7,674 bases of DNA from Flavobacteriales bacterium (GTDB lineage Bacteria; Bacteroidota; Bacteroidia; Flavobacteriales_D; Sanyastnellaceae): the NCBI GenBank assembly GCA_027488055.1, contig JAIYCK010000222.1, positions 1 to 7,674 on the forward strand. Reading direction: 5' to 3'. The notes below the pieces were generated by a model. The model was not told where the DNA came from. It worked only from the letters and a program-made list of their open reading frames with translations, and did not search any database. Made by a program: the position numbers and the translations under genes. This document shows, piece by piece, positions 1-7,305 of the stretch (its first letter is position 1; the number at the start of each line of letters is the position of its first letter).

Positions 1-1
1 C

Positions 2-1540
2 GTTCACTACCTTCAAGGCACGTATGATTCCGCCGCGTTTTATATCCTCGAAGCCATTAAGGGGTACGAACAGCTGCGTCTGCCTGCCGCTCTTGGCGAG
101 GCCTATTGCGAATATGGCTATCGCATCAAACGCCGCAATCTCAAGGAGGCATTTGCTTACATGTCCAAGGGAATTGCCATTCTAGAGTCCAATCGATGCA
201 CCAAGGAACTCACAGGGGCGTATGATAATTTTGGGGTCTTATTCGAACTCAACGAAGCATTGGATAGTGCGTCGTTTTTTTATCAGCGGGCGCTGGAACT
301 GAAAAGGAGTCTGCGCGATAGTATTGGTCTACCGTACAGCCTCAACAATTTGGGGGGAGTCGAAATCTTGCGGGGCCATTACAAAGACGCTATGCCGTAT
401 TTGCAACAAGCGCTAGAGATTCGGGCAGCCCGCAACGATGTATTCGGCATGGCCGAAAGCCATGCGCTCTTGGGTGATCTGCACAAGGCCTGGGGCAAAT
501 ATCAAGAGGCAGCGCAGTGGTACCAGCTAAGTGCTCAAGCGTGCGAACGCATGCACTACCCGTTTTTGCTGCAGCAGAATCAAGAACAACTCGCGGATTG
601 TTATGAAAAATTAGGTCAATTCGATTTGGCTGCTAAGGCATTGAGATGGAGCGCCGCAATCAAGGATAGCTTGCTCAATGAAAAAAACATCGTTCAAATC
701 AATGAATTGGAACAGCGTTTTAAGATGGCTGAAAAGGACAAGTCCATCGCCCAACTGCAAGAGAAAGGAGCAAGACGACAATTGGCTGTGGTTTGGATTG
801 CAGGTGCTCTGTTGCTTGCGGTGGCGATTTTTTTGTTGTTCATTCAGCGTCAAAAGCGGAAGTCTGCAGCCGCGCGCGATGCGGCCATTATTGCAGAGCG
901 CGAACGAGGGCTGGTTGCTGTCTTTGAGGCGACGGAAGATGAACGCAAGCGCATAGCCAAAGATTTACACGACGGTATAGGTCAGCAATTGAGTGGCTTG
1001 CGAATGGGTTTTGAGAGCCTGCACGATGCCATTCGTGAGGTCCTTCCTCAGCAAGCACAGTCTATGGATCACCTCACTCAGGTCATAGATGAGGCCTGCC
1101 AGGATGTACGAACGCTATCGCATCAGATGATGCCAAAAGCCCTTGCTGAATCTGGACTGGTAGCCGCCATCGACGATATGCTGCAAAAAAGTTTGGGGCT
1201 CTCAGCTATACAGTATCGACTCGAACATTTCAAGGTGGACGGCGTGCGATTTTCAGAAAAAATTGAAATCGGTTTGTATCGCGTAGGCCAAGAACTGATC
1301 AACAACATCATCAAACACAGCGGAGCAAGCGAAGTGGTAGTACAATTGTTTTGCAGCAAAGGGTGGCTGATCATGATCGTGGAAGACAATGGACGAGGAT
1401 TTAAGAGTTCACCCAACCAAGACGGCATAGGTCTTTCCAACGTGACATCGCGCATTCATACGGTGGATGGAGAGGTTTCGTGGGAACCAGGGCCACAATG
1501 CGGAACCGTCGCTACCATCAAGGTGCCAGTGACCCTGTGA
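2..1540 (+). CDS. TPR-containing sensor histidine kinase, HisKA_3 (NarL/DegS) family, 5' end cut by the window edge
   Basis: The reading frame is open from base 2, so the true start lies outside the window; 512 codons are visible and the ATG at 161 is internal. Numbering from that ATG, five to six TPR-like helical pairs fill the part up to about residue 170 and continue upstream of it. A probable coiled coil (175-205) and one membrane helix (about 208-228) follow. The HisKA_3 box carries the phospho-accepting His270 (bases 968-970) followed by Asp271 and Gln275, the DxxxQ pattern linked in NarX-type kinases to phosphatase activity. The HATPase part has an N box (Glu378, Asn382, Lys385, His386), DNGRGF (409-414) and GIGLSN (422-427). 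The protein should autophosphorylate and pass phosphate to a LuxR-type response regulator, which is not in the window. The TPR part probably senses a ligand or partner, on a side of the membrane that cannot be fixed without the missing N terminus. Family call is firm; the signal is unknown. Confidence 0.93.
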   Translation, partial: VHYLQGTYDSAAFYILEAIKGYEQLRLPAALGEAYCEYGYRIKRRNLKEAFAYMSKGIAILESNRCTKELTGAYDNFGVLFELNEALDSASFFYQRALELKRSLRDSIGLPYSLNNLGGVEILRGHYKDAMPYLQQALEIRAARNDVFGMAESHALLGDLHKAWGKYQEAAQWYQLSAQACERMHYPFLLQQNQEQLADCYEKLGQFDLAAKALRWSAAIKDSLLNEKNIVQINELEQRFKMAEKDKSIAQLQEKGARRQLAVVWIAGALLLAVAIFLLFIQRQKRKSAAARDAAIIAERERGLVAVFEATEDERKRIAKDLHDGIGQQLSGLRMGFESLHDAIREVLPQQAQSMDHLTQVIDEACQDVRTLSHQMMPKALAESGLVAAIDDMLQKSLGLSAIQYRLEHFKVDGVRFSEKIEIGLYRVGQELINNIIKHSGASEVVVQLFCSKGWLIMIVEDNGRGFKSSPNQDGIGLSNVTSRIHTVDGEVSWEPGPQCGTVATIKVPVTL

Positions 1541-1565
1541 GTTTCGTTGATAAATCTTTGAGCAC

Positions 1566-3074
1566 ATGGCTGGAATATGCCAAAGCTGCACCATTTTTGA
1601 TCATACGCACGCAATGGAAATAGTCAACAAATTTCGGATTTCGCTTCGAGCCAGACTCTACTGGTCGATGATGGCCATCATCTTATTCTCCTTTATCATC
1701 ACGGGTTTATTAGCGGTGTATCATCAATACGAGCAAAACGAAGTATTCAATTCACAGCGTTTGGCGCGTAAGGAGAATGCTATAGAGCGAAGCCTGGAGT
1801 ACTTCCTTGTGCAGGAAGGCGGGTCCATGGATAGGGATTCATTGGTCTATGAGTTTTCGGATAAAATTTGCGAGTTGAGCGATGTACATAATATGTTCAT
1901 CGTCATGTACAGCCTCGACGGGAGGTATGAGATTAGTACCAACAGTGCACGCATGGATTCCTTGGAATTGCCCTTCCGCATGGACTACACAGCGTTGAAG
2001 CAATTGAGCACAGGCAATGAACGAACTGAAATAGAAAAGGTGCTCAATGAGGTCAAATATTCGTTGGTGTATTGGTATTTCAAAGATCAGAATGGCGTGC
2101 CCATTGCCATTATCAATGTGGTGTATGAGAACAAAGAGAACAATGCCAACTTTGTGTCAGACTTTCTCAAAGAATTGGGTGCGGCGTATATCGCATTGTT
2201 TTTAATGGCGGCTTTTTCAGCCTTTTTATTGTCGCGTTACATTGTGCGATCGCTGGATACCATTGGGCGTAAAATGCAGCAAATGAAGCTGGGTCGCAAG
2301 AATGAAATGATCCGATGGGAAAGCAATGATGAGATCGGTGCCTTGGTGACCGAGTACAATCGGATGGTGGAAGAACTCGAAAAGAGCGCACACAAACTAG
2401 CCATACGAGAGCGTGAATCCGCTTGGCGTGACATGGCGCGACAGGTGGCTCATGAAATCAAAAATCCACTTACACCCATGAAGTTGAGGGTGCAGCATTT
2501 GCAGCGCACGTGGAAGGAAGACCCAGCCCACTTCGATGAGCGACTTCAATTGTTCTCTGGATCCATGATCGAACAAATTGATACCTTGGCCAATATTGCG
2601 AGCGAATTTTCGAATTTCGCCAATTTACCTGCTCCAAAACGAGAGCAGTTGAATATCATTTCCTTGGTCAATGGTGTGCTGGATTTATACAGTGAGGTGC
2701 CTGATGTGACCTTCCGGGTGCGCACCTATGGTCAAACGGAAATCGTGATCCATGTCGACCGCGACCAGATCATACGGGTGTGCAATAACCTCATCAACAA
2801 TGCCGTGCAGGCGCTTCCCAAAGGGAAATTGGGGATCATTGATATTGCCATTCGTCCCACAAAGGCGGGAGTCCTCTTGCGTTTCAATGACAACGGAGCG
2901 GGAATAGACGAGGCCAATAAATCCAAAATATTTATCCCCAACTTCACCACCAAATCCACTGGCTCTGGCCTCGGATTGGTGATGGTCAAAAACATCATGG
3001 AGCACAACGACGGTGAAGTCGGGTTTTGGAGCAAGGCAGGCAAAGGCGCCTCCTTCTATTTGTTTTTCAAATGA
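1566..3074 (+). CDS. NtrY-like membrane sensor histidine kinase (HAMP-HisKA-HATPase)
   Basis: A 502-residue membrane kinase. Helix 1 (about 33-53) and helix 2 (about 204-226) enclose roughly 150 residues of extracytoplasmic sensor region that I cannot assign to a named fold. A HAMP linker (about 224-276) leads to the HisKA box with His296 (bases 2451-2453) in HEIKNPLTP; Glu297 and Asn300 form the ExxN phosphatase-type motif. The ATPase domain shows RVCNNLINNAVQA (404-416), DNGAGI (442-447) and GSGLGL (466-471), so it looks active. HAMP followed by HEIKNPLTPMKL resembles NtrY, but a nitrogen role is not shown. The start is uncertain: ATG 1566 adds 16 residues with no signal character, while ATG 1614 begins MEIVNKF close to a basic stretch and helix 1. 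Neither has a clear Shine-Dalgarno. It follows the first kinase by 25 bases (or 73), with no TAnnTTTG promoter between, so co-transcription is likely. Confidence 0.9.
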   Translation: MAGICQSCTIFDHTHAMEIVNKFRISLRARLYWSMMAIILFSFIITGLLAVYHQYEQNEVFNSQRLARKENAIERSLEYFLVQEGGSMDRDSLVYEFSDKICELSDVHNMFIVMYSLDGRYEISTNSARMDSLELPFRMDYTALKQLSTGNERTEIEKVLNEVKYSLVYWYFKDQNGVPIAIINVVYENKENNANFVSDFLKELGAAYIALFLMAAFSAFLLSRYIVRSLDTIGRKMQQMKLGRKNEMIRWESNDEIGALVTEYNRMVEELEKSAHKLAIRERESAWRDMARQVAHEIKNPLTPMKLRVQHLQRTWKEDPAHFDERLQLFSGSMIEQIDTLANIASEFSNFANLPAPKREQLNIISLVNGVLDLYSEVPDVTFRVRTYGQTEIVIHVDRDQIIRVCNNLINNAVQALPKGKLGIIDIAIRPTKAGVLLRFNDNGAGIDEANKSKIFIPNFTTKSTGSGLGLVMVKNIMEHNDGEVGFWSKAGKGASFYLFFK

Positions 3075-3084
3075 GAGTTAGCCC

Positions 3085-5190
3085 TTATTCAAAGATCAAC
3101 TTAGCCACTCTTTTCGAGCGTCCTTGACTGATTTTTACGGTGTACAATCCCGCAGCTTGTTGCGGTATTTCCATCGTTGTAGTACCTCCACCTTGCGCAG
3201 ACCGCATGGTGTGACACAAAGCCCCTTGCATATTGTATACTTCTACCAAATAAGCATCGCTAGAGGCGTTGTTTAAGACCAAGGTCGCTGTGCCTTGGCT
3301 TGGGTTAGGGAACAATTGATAACGCAAAAAGGGATTGATTTCAGCCACACTCACCGCTGGGCTTGAAGAAATATTGATGTCGTCGAGATACAAATTGTTG
3401 CCGCCCAACCCTTCGAATTCTATTTTGACACGGAAATTTTCTGTGAACCATTCTTCGTTCAGGAGGGTCAGTGTTTCACCGTTCCATTGATCCAATGTAG
3501 TCGGGGTAAATTGGCTGTTTTGTGGGTCCACGGTGGGCAAATTGGTCAAGCCTTTTCTGATCTTGCGCAAGCTCCATGTCTGCCCACAATCGCCCGATAC
3601 GCTGATGCGCAATTTGTCATCGGTCTCGTTTGTTTTGGAGGCATAGGCCCAACGGTAGCTCAAGTAGATCGTGTCCACTGCGCTCATGTCATAGGTGGTG
3701 CTGTAGAGAATGTCGGACACACCTATCTGGTTGTTGTTGAAGTTGCGCAATTTCAAACTCTTGTCCCCTGTGTAGCTCGCAGTGGGGGTTACTTCCCACG
3801 TTTCGTTGCCGCCTTCGTTGAAGCCACTCCAGTTGCCACCGGGCCAGCTATTCTCAAATCCTTCCTCGAAATTGGAGTCGCTTTGACCTAGTGGATACAC
3901 TGTGATGTAGGATGATATACTTGTATTCAATTCCTCATTGCCGTTGCCGACTGTGAGGGTCACCGTGTAAACGCCAGGAGCCGTGTAGGCATGTATCGGA
4001 TCCTTGTGCACCAGCGGGTCTGAACCAGTCAGCGTATTGCCATCCCCGAAATTCCACGTCCAAACGGAGACACCGTGGTAACTGTCGTCGAAGAATTGCA
4101 CCGTGTTGCCAGTGCAAATGCTATTTTGGTTGCTGCTGAACTTGGCCAAACACAGCGGTGGATTGATGACACCTGTGGCGATTAGATTGCTGTTGGTGTG
4201 CAAATTGTTGCGTCCAGCTGTGCTGCTCGTAAGTGCATTGCGCATGCGAGTGCGCTGACCATAGGTGAACATCCGCGAACAAAAACTATACTCCATGTAA
4301 TTTTGCACATTGTCGAGATCCGAACCACAACTCGCACCGTTGAGATTGCAGCTCACATAGCCAATGGTATTGGGTGTATCTGTTACAAAATCGTCGAAAT
4401 CGCAGTTCGTTGCTTCATTGGGACTATTCGTCGGACCCCAGGTATGATAGAGGTTCAACCAATGGCCTATTTCGTGTGTCAATGTGCGGGAATACGCTAC
4501 GTTCGCGGTTTCGATCAGACCCAAACAATCTGACTTGACCACAATGCCATCTGTCCAAGCCAACCAGTTGGGACTCACATCGCCGGGCAGATTGGTAAAT
4601 CCAAGCGTATTGCCGCCAATGGTTTTGCATACCCAAATGTTGAGGTATTTGTTACGTGGCCAATAAATCAATTCTTTCATTGCATCGTTGAATCCGTCGT
4701 TGGTCAAATCACTGACCACACGATTGATGCCCGGATGACAATCGCCGTCGGGATCTTTGGTAGCAAGACGAAATTCGATATCTGTGTCAGCTGCGAGATC
4801 CACAAAACCATCTACGATCGCTGAGGTATCTGCATTTTGTTTGCGGAAGTCGCGGTTCAATACGTCAATGGCGCTCTGAATTTGTTCCGCACTGATGTTT
4901 TCCGGACCGCCTTCATGTATCACATGAAATACGACAGGAATAATATAGAGGTCGGTGTCTCCGCCGCGATCATTCGCACTGGAGGTGATTTCATCCACTG
5001 GACGCTGCAGATGAGGGTGCTGGTGATAGAGCTTCTCGCGCACTGCTGGCTGACCGCAGAAAAATGTGGGACGATCTGTTGCTTGTCCGAAAACAAAAGA
5101 CACGGACATCAACGACCACAAAAAAGCCAAAGTAAGTTTTGTATTCACGTAAGGTACAGGTATAGGTATTTTCACTGACAAAGATACCAT
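3085..5190 (-). CDS. Secreted M43-family (pappalysin-like) zinc metallopeptidase with PKD domain and T9SS sorting domain
   Basis: From ATG 5190 the protein has 701 residues. A signal peptide has its hydrophobic core at about 19-35 and likely cleavage after VFG (35). The catalytic domain (about 80-330) carries HEIGHWLNLYH with His239, Glu240, His243 and His249 (bases 4444-4476) and a Met-turn NYMEY around Met299, both typical of M43. A PKD domain (about 346-432) shows WNFGDGN and a Y-T-V-T-L-T-V strand. A MAM/jelly-roll-like beta sandwich (about 440-608) ends YLDDINI. The C-terminal part (about 624-701) begins LFPNPSQG and ends KRVAKLIFE, a type A T9SS sorting domain. The protein should cross the inner membrane by Sec and the outer membrane by T9SS, to act outside the cell on unknown proteins. 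The frame stays open up to ATG 5289, which would overlap rnc by 35 bases and bury the signal peptide. A GTG at 5148 is a serious rival start. The stop lies 10 bases from that of the convergent kinase. Confidence 0.92.
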   Translation of the reverse strand: MVSLSVKIPIPVPYVNTKLTLAFLWSLMSVSFVFGQATDRPTFFCGQPAVREKLYHQHPHLQRPVDEITSSANDRGGDTDLYIIPVVFHVIHEGGPENISAEQIQSAIDVLNRDFRKQNADTSAIVDGFVDLAADTDIEFRLATKDPDGDCHPGINRVVSDLTNDGFNDAMKELIYWPRNKYLNIWVCKTIGGNTLGFTNLPGDVSPNWLAWTDGIVVKSDCLGLIETANVAYSRTLTHEIGHWLNLYHTWGPTNSPNEATNCDFDDFVTDTPNTIGYVSCNLNGASCGSDLDNVQNYMEYSFCSRMFTYGQRTRMRNALTSSTAGRNNLHTNSNLIATGVINPPLCLAKFSSNQNSICTGNTVQFFDDSYHGVSVWTWNFGDGNTLTGSDPLVHKDPIHAYTAPGVYTVTLTVGNGNEELNTSISSYITVYPLGQSDSNFEEGFENSWPGGNWSGFNEGGNETWEVTPTASYTGDKSLKLRNFNNNQIGVSDILYSTTYDMSAVDTIYLSYRWAYASKTNETDDKLRISVSGDCGQTWSLRKIRKGLTNLPTVDPQNSQFTPTTLDQWNGETLTLLNEEWFTENFRVKIEFEGLGGNNLYLDDINISSSPAVSVAEINPFLRYQLFPNPSQGTATLVLNNASSDAYLVEVYNMQGALCHTMRSAQGGGTTTMEIPQQAAGLYTVKISQGRSKRVAKLIFE
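5153..5170 (-). repeat. Three tandem hexanucleotide units before the peptidase signal-peptide core
   Basis: On the plus strand the units are GGTACA, GGTATA and GGTATT; read on the coding strand they run AATACC-TATACC-TGTACC. If translated they give the Ile-Pro, Ile-Pro, Val-Pro series just before the hydrophobic core of the M43 signal peptide. If the gene starts at GTG 5148, they lie in the 5' leader instead. Only three imperfect units are present, so this may be chance. Confidence 0.55.
5179..5186 (-). promoter_or_regulatory. Possible -7 promoter element for the M43 peptidase gene
   Basis: The minus strand reads TATCTTTG, a full match to the Bacteroidota -7 consensus TAnnTTTG. It begins one base after the ATG at 5190. 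Transcription would start near 5174, about 25 bases before GTG 5148 and after ATG 5190. No good TTTG/TTG element lies 17-23 bases upstream; the region reads GGTG at best. The 64-base rnc-peptidase gap has no other match. About four such octamers are expected by chance in a window this size over both strands, so position is the main support. Confidence 0.4.
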
Positions 5191-5254
5191 GCTGTGGTTA
5201 AACACCCTACTTAAAAATCGTGGCCACTGAAGGGAACAATGTGGTGATTCTTTT

Positions 5255-5968
5255 TTAATTTTTGAGACGAGCGAGGGCCATGGCGGCACATTTTTGCTCT
5301 GCCACTTTTTTGGAGTTGCCTTCGCCTGTTCCCATCACCTCGCCATCTACCAACAACTGGATGTGATAGAAGCTGGAACCACCCTCATTCCGATGATCGA
5401 TGACTTGAAATTGCAAGGACTTGCGATGTTTCTGTCCCCATTCATGCAACTTGCTCTTGTAATCGACATCATCATGCACTGTGCTATCAAGTCCATGCTT
5501 TTTGAGAATATCCAACACGATTTTCAGGGTGAAATCATATCCCTTGTCGATGTATAGAGCTCCAATGAGTGCTTCCAATGCATTGCCCACGATGGAGTCA
5601 TGCATTTCTTGTCGACCTAAATTGAGTTTGAGCATGCGGTCGATGCCCATGTCATAACCAAGCATATTGAGGTTTTCGCGGCGGACCACCTTGCTTTTCA
5701 TCTTGGTCAGTTCGCCTTCGGGCAAATGCTTGTATTTTTCGTAGAGATAATGCGCGACAATGCTATCTAAGACGGAATCACCCAAAAATTCCAGGCGCTC
5801 ATTGCTGTCTTTTAGACCTCCTTTGATTTTTTGTGCCGCTGAACTATGCCTGAAGCTCTGCTCGTATAGAAGCGTGGACTTCGGTTTATAGCCAAAAGTG
5901 GCTTGCACATAGTTTGCTACAGCTTCGTTGCCTGTGGACTTCCGGAAAAAGAAGAATTTCCAATTCAT
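5255..5968 (-). CDS. rnc: Ribonuclease III
   Basis: This 237-residue double-strand-specific endoribonuclease processes rRNA precursors and structured mRNAs in the cytoplasm. The signature NERLEFLGDSVLD supplies Glu57, Glu60 and Asp64, matching E. coli Glu38, Glu41 and Asp45. The second metal-site segment reads GNALEALIGALYID, with Glu132 matching E. coli Glu117 but Asn129 where E. coli has Asp114. A C-terminal dsRNA-binding domain (about 168-237) contains the basic GNSKKVAEQKCAAMAL helix. Length is slightly above the 226 residues of the E. coli enzyme because of an N-terminal extension containing four phenylalanines in a row. The start codon overlaps the fabF stop as ATGA, implying translational coupling; an AAGGTGG stretch ends one base before the ATG and could help initiation, though it is very close. 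acpP-fabF-rnc linkage is common in Bacteroidota. Confidence 0.96.
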   Translation of the reverse strand: MNWKFFFFRKSTGNEAVANYVQATFGYKPKSTLLYEQSFRHSSAAQKIKGGLKDSNERLEFLGDSVLDSIVAHYLYEKYKHLPEGELTKMKSKVVRRENLNMLGYDMGIDRMLKLNLGRQEMHDSIVGNALEALIGALYIDKGYDFTLKIVLDILKKHGLDSTVHDDVDYKSKLHEWGQKHRKSLQFQVIDHRNEGGSSFYHIQLLVDGEVMGTGEGNSKKVAEQKCAAMALARLKN

Positions 5969-7215
5969 TCCACCTTTTTGAAAATAGCGGAAGTATTGTG
6001 TCCACCGAAACCAAAGGTATTGCTCATGGCGGCCTTTACTTCCCGATGCTGTGCTTTATTGAAAGTGAAGTTCAAACCGGGATCCAATTCCGGATCGGTG
6101 ACTTCGAAATTGATCGTTGGCGGAATAATATTGTGTTTCAATGCCATGATCGTGGCAATGGCCTCAATGGCTCCAGCTGCCCCCAAAAGGTGACCAGTCA
6201 TACTCTTGGTGCTGCTGATGTTGAGCTTGTAGGCTTGATCACCAAATACCGCTTGAATGGCTTTGGCTTCTTGCACATCACCCAATGGAGTGGATGTGCC
6301 GTGTACGTTGATGTAGTCGATTTCGGTGTGGGACATGCCAGCATCTGCAAGCGCATAACCCATTACATTGCGCGCACCAATGCCTTCTGGATGTGGAGCG
6401 GTGATGTGATAAGCATCGGCACTCATGCCACCGCCCATGATTTCACAATAGATCTGTGCACCGCGGGCTTTGGCGTGCTCGTATTCTTCCAAGATCAAAC
6501 ACCCAGCACCTTCGCCCAATACAAAACCATCGCGGGTTTGATCAAACGGACGGCTCGCAGTAGCGTAGTGATCGTTGTTTTCAGAAAGTGCTTTGCAAGC
6601 GTTGAATCCACCTACTCCAGCTTCGGTGATGGCGGCTTCACTGCCCCCAGTGACAAACATATCTGCCTTGCCCATGCGGATGTAATTGAACGCATCAATG
6701 ATCGCATTGTTAGAGGAAGCACAAGCAGACACCGTGGTATAATTCGGCCCACGGAAGCCATAAATGATCGAGATATGACCAGAGGCAATATCAGCAATCA
6801 TTTTAGGAATAAAGAAGGGATTGAAGCGTGGAGTGCCATCGCCTTTGGCGTAATTCATGGCTTCTTCTTGGAAAGTCAATAGACCACCAATGCCCGAGCC
6901 CCAAATCACACCCACACGATCCTTGTCCACGGTTTCCAAATCAATGCCGCAATCTGCAATTGCTTCTTTGGCCACTACCAAGGCGTAGTGTGTATACGGA
7001 TCCATTTTGCGAGCTTCCTTGCGTTCGATGTGATCTTCAATATTGAAGCCCTTGAGCTCACATGCAAAACGCGTCTTGAATTTAGATGCATCAAAACGTG
7101 TAATCAGGCCTGCGCCGCTTACACCATTGATGAGTCCTTGCCAATAATCGTTCAGGTTATTGCCAAGTGGCGTCAATGCGCCCAATCCAGTCACAACTAC
7201 TCTTCGAAGTTCCAT
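5965..7215 (-). CDS. fabF: Beta-ketoacyl-[acyl-carrier-protein] synthase II
   Basis: A 416-residue condensing enzyme of type II fatty acid synthesis. It joins malonyl-ACP to an acyl-ACP with loss of CO2, extending the chain by two carbons. The thiolase fold shows the nucleophile Cys165 in TVSACASSNN (codon at 6721-6723), His305 in NVHGTSTPLGD, and Lys337 and His342 in KSMTGHLLGAAGA, giving the Cys-His-His triad. The C-terminal NTFGFGGHN loop (399-407) holds the gating Phe402. The start MELRRVVVTGLGALTPLG is the normal N terminus of the family and the length is standard (about 410-420). The gene lies 90 bases after acpP with a hairpin in between and no TAnnTTTG promoter of its own in the gap, so its transcript probably comes from read-through from acpP. 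The stop overlaps the rnc start by four bases. Everything looks intact, and the FabF assignment is favoured over FabB by the adjacent acpP and the overall sequence pattern. Confidence 0.97.
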   Translation of the reverse strand: MELRRVVVTGLGALTPLGNNLNDYWQGLINGVSGAGLITRFDASKFKTRFACELKGFNIEDHIERKEARKMDPYTHYALVVAKEAIADCGIDLETVDKDRVGVIWGSGIGGLLTFQEEAMNYAKGDGTPRFNPFFIPKMIADIASGHISIIYGFRGPNYTTVSACASSNNAIIDAFNYIRMGKADMFVTGGSEAAITEAGVGGFNACKALSENNDHYATASRPFDQTRDGFVLGEGAGCLILEEYEHAKARGAQIYCEIMGGGMSADAYHITAPHPEGIGARNVMGYALADAGMSHTEIDYINVHGTSTPLGDVQEAKAIQAVFGDQAYKLNISSTKSMTGHLLGAAGAIEAIATIMALKHNIIPPTINFEVTDPELDPGLNFTFNKAQHREVKAAMSNTFGFGGHNTSAIFKKVE

Positions 7216-7257
7216 AGGAAATGAATCGCTGGTTAATGATCCCTTTGTTTGTTGAAA

Positions 7258-7281
7258 AGGCTAACCAATCACGGTTAGCCT
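7258..7281 (-). terminator. Hairpin between acpP and fabF, probable leaky terminator or attenuator
   Basis: Read on the minus strand, AGGCTAACC, a six-base loop GTGATT and GGTTAGCCT form a perfect 9-bp stem. The T run that begins with the last stem base is only four long and then reads C. The hairpin begins 24 bases after the acpP stop and ends 42 bases before the fabF start. The stem is stable but the T tract is short, so partial termination or 3'-end protection of an acpP transcript is more likely than a full stop. The plus-strand side has no T run. Confidence 0.65.
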
Positions 7282-7305
7282 CAAATTTGTTGCACAGAAA
7301 AAATA

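Noticed and set aside
161..1540. ATG 161 as the start of the first kinase
   Set aside because: The frame continues upstream to the window edge with further TPR-like sequence (HYLQGTYDSAAFYILEAI and onward), so 161 is internal.
1546..1610. AATCTTTG and CATTTTTG as promoter -7 elements before the NtrY-like kinase
   Set aside because: Each mismatches the TA of TAnnTTTG at one base and neither has a TTG/TTTG at the right distance.
3060..3110. Possible bidirectional terminator in the tail-to-tail junction
   Set aside because: Only 10 bases separate the stops and I find no inverted repeat across the junction; the repeated TTAGCC is a direct, not inverted, repeat.
5213..5240. GTGGCCAC palindrome followed by GATTTTT on the minus strand after rnc, considered as a terminator
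   Set aside because: The eight-base palindrome has no loop and does not extend outward, so it cannot form a terminator stem.
5190..5289. Longer peptidase start at ATG 5289
   Set aside because: It would overlap rnc by 35 bases and put 33 non-hydrophobic residues before the signal peptide, which would hinder export.
5914..6882. A 322-codon open frame on the plus strand, antisense to fabF and the rnc start
   Set aside because: It lies wholly opposite fabF and rnc, whose motifs are unmistakable, and its translation shows no recognisable domain. Long antisense frames are common opposite strongly biased coding sequence.
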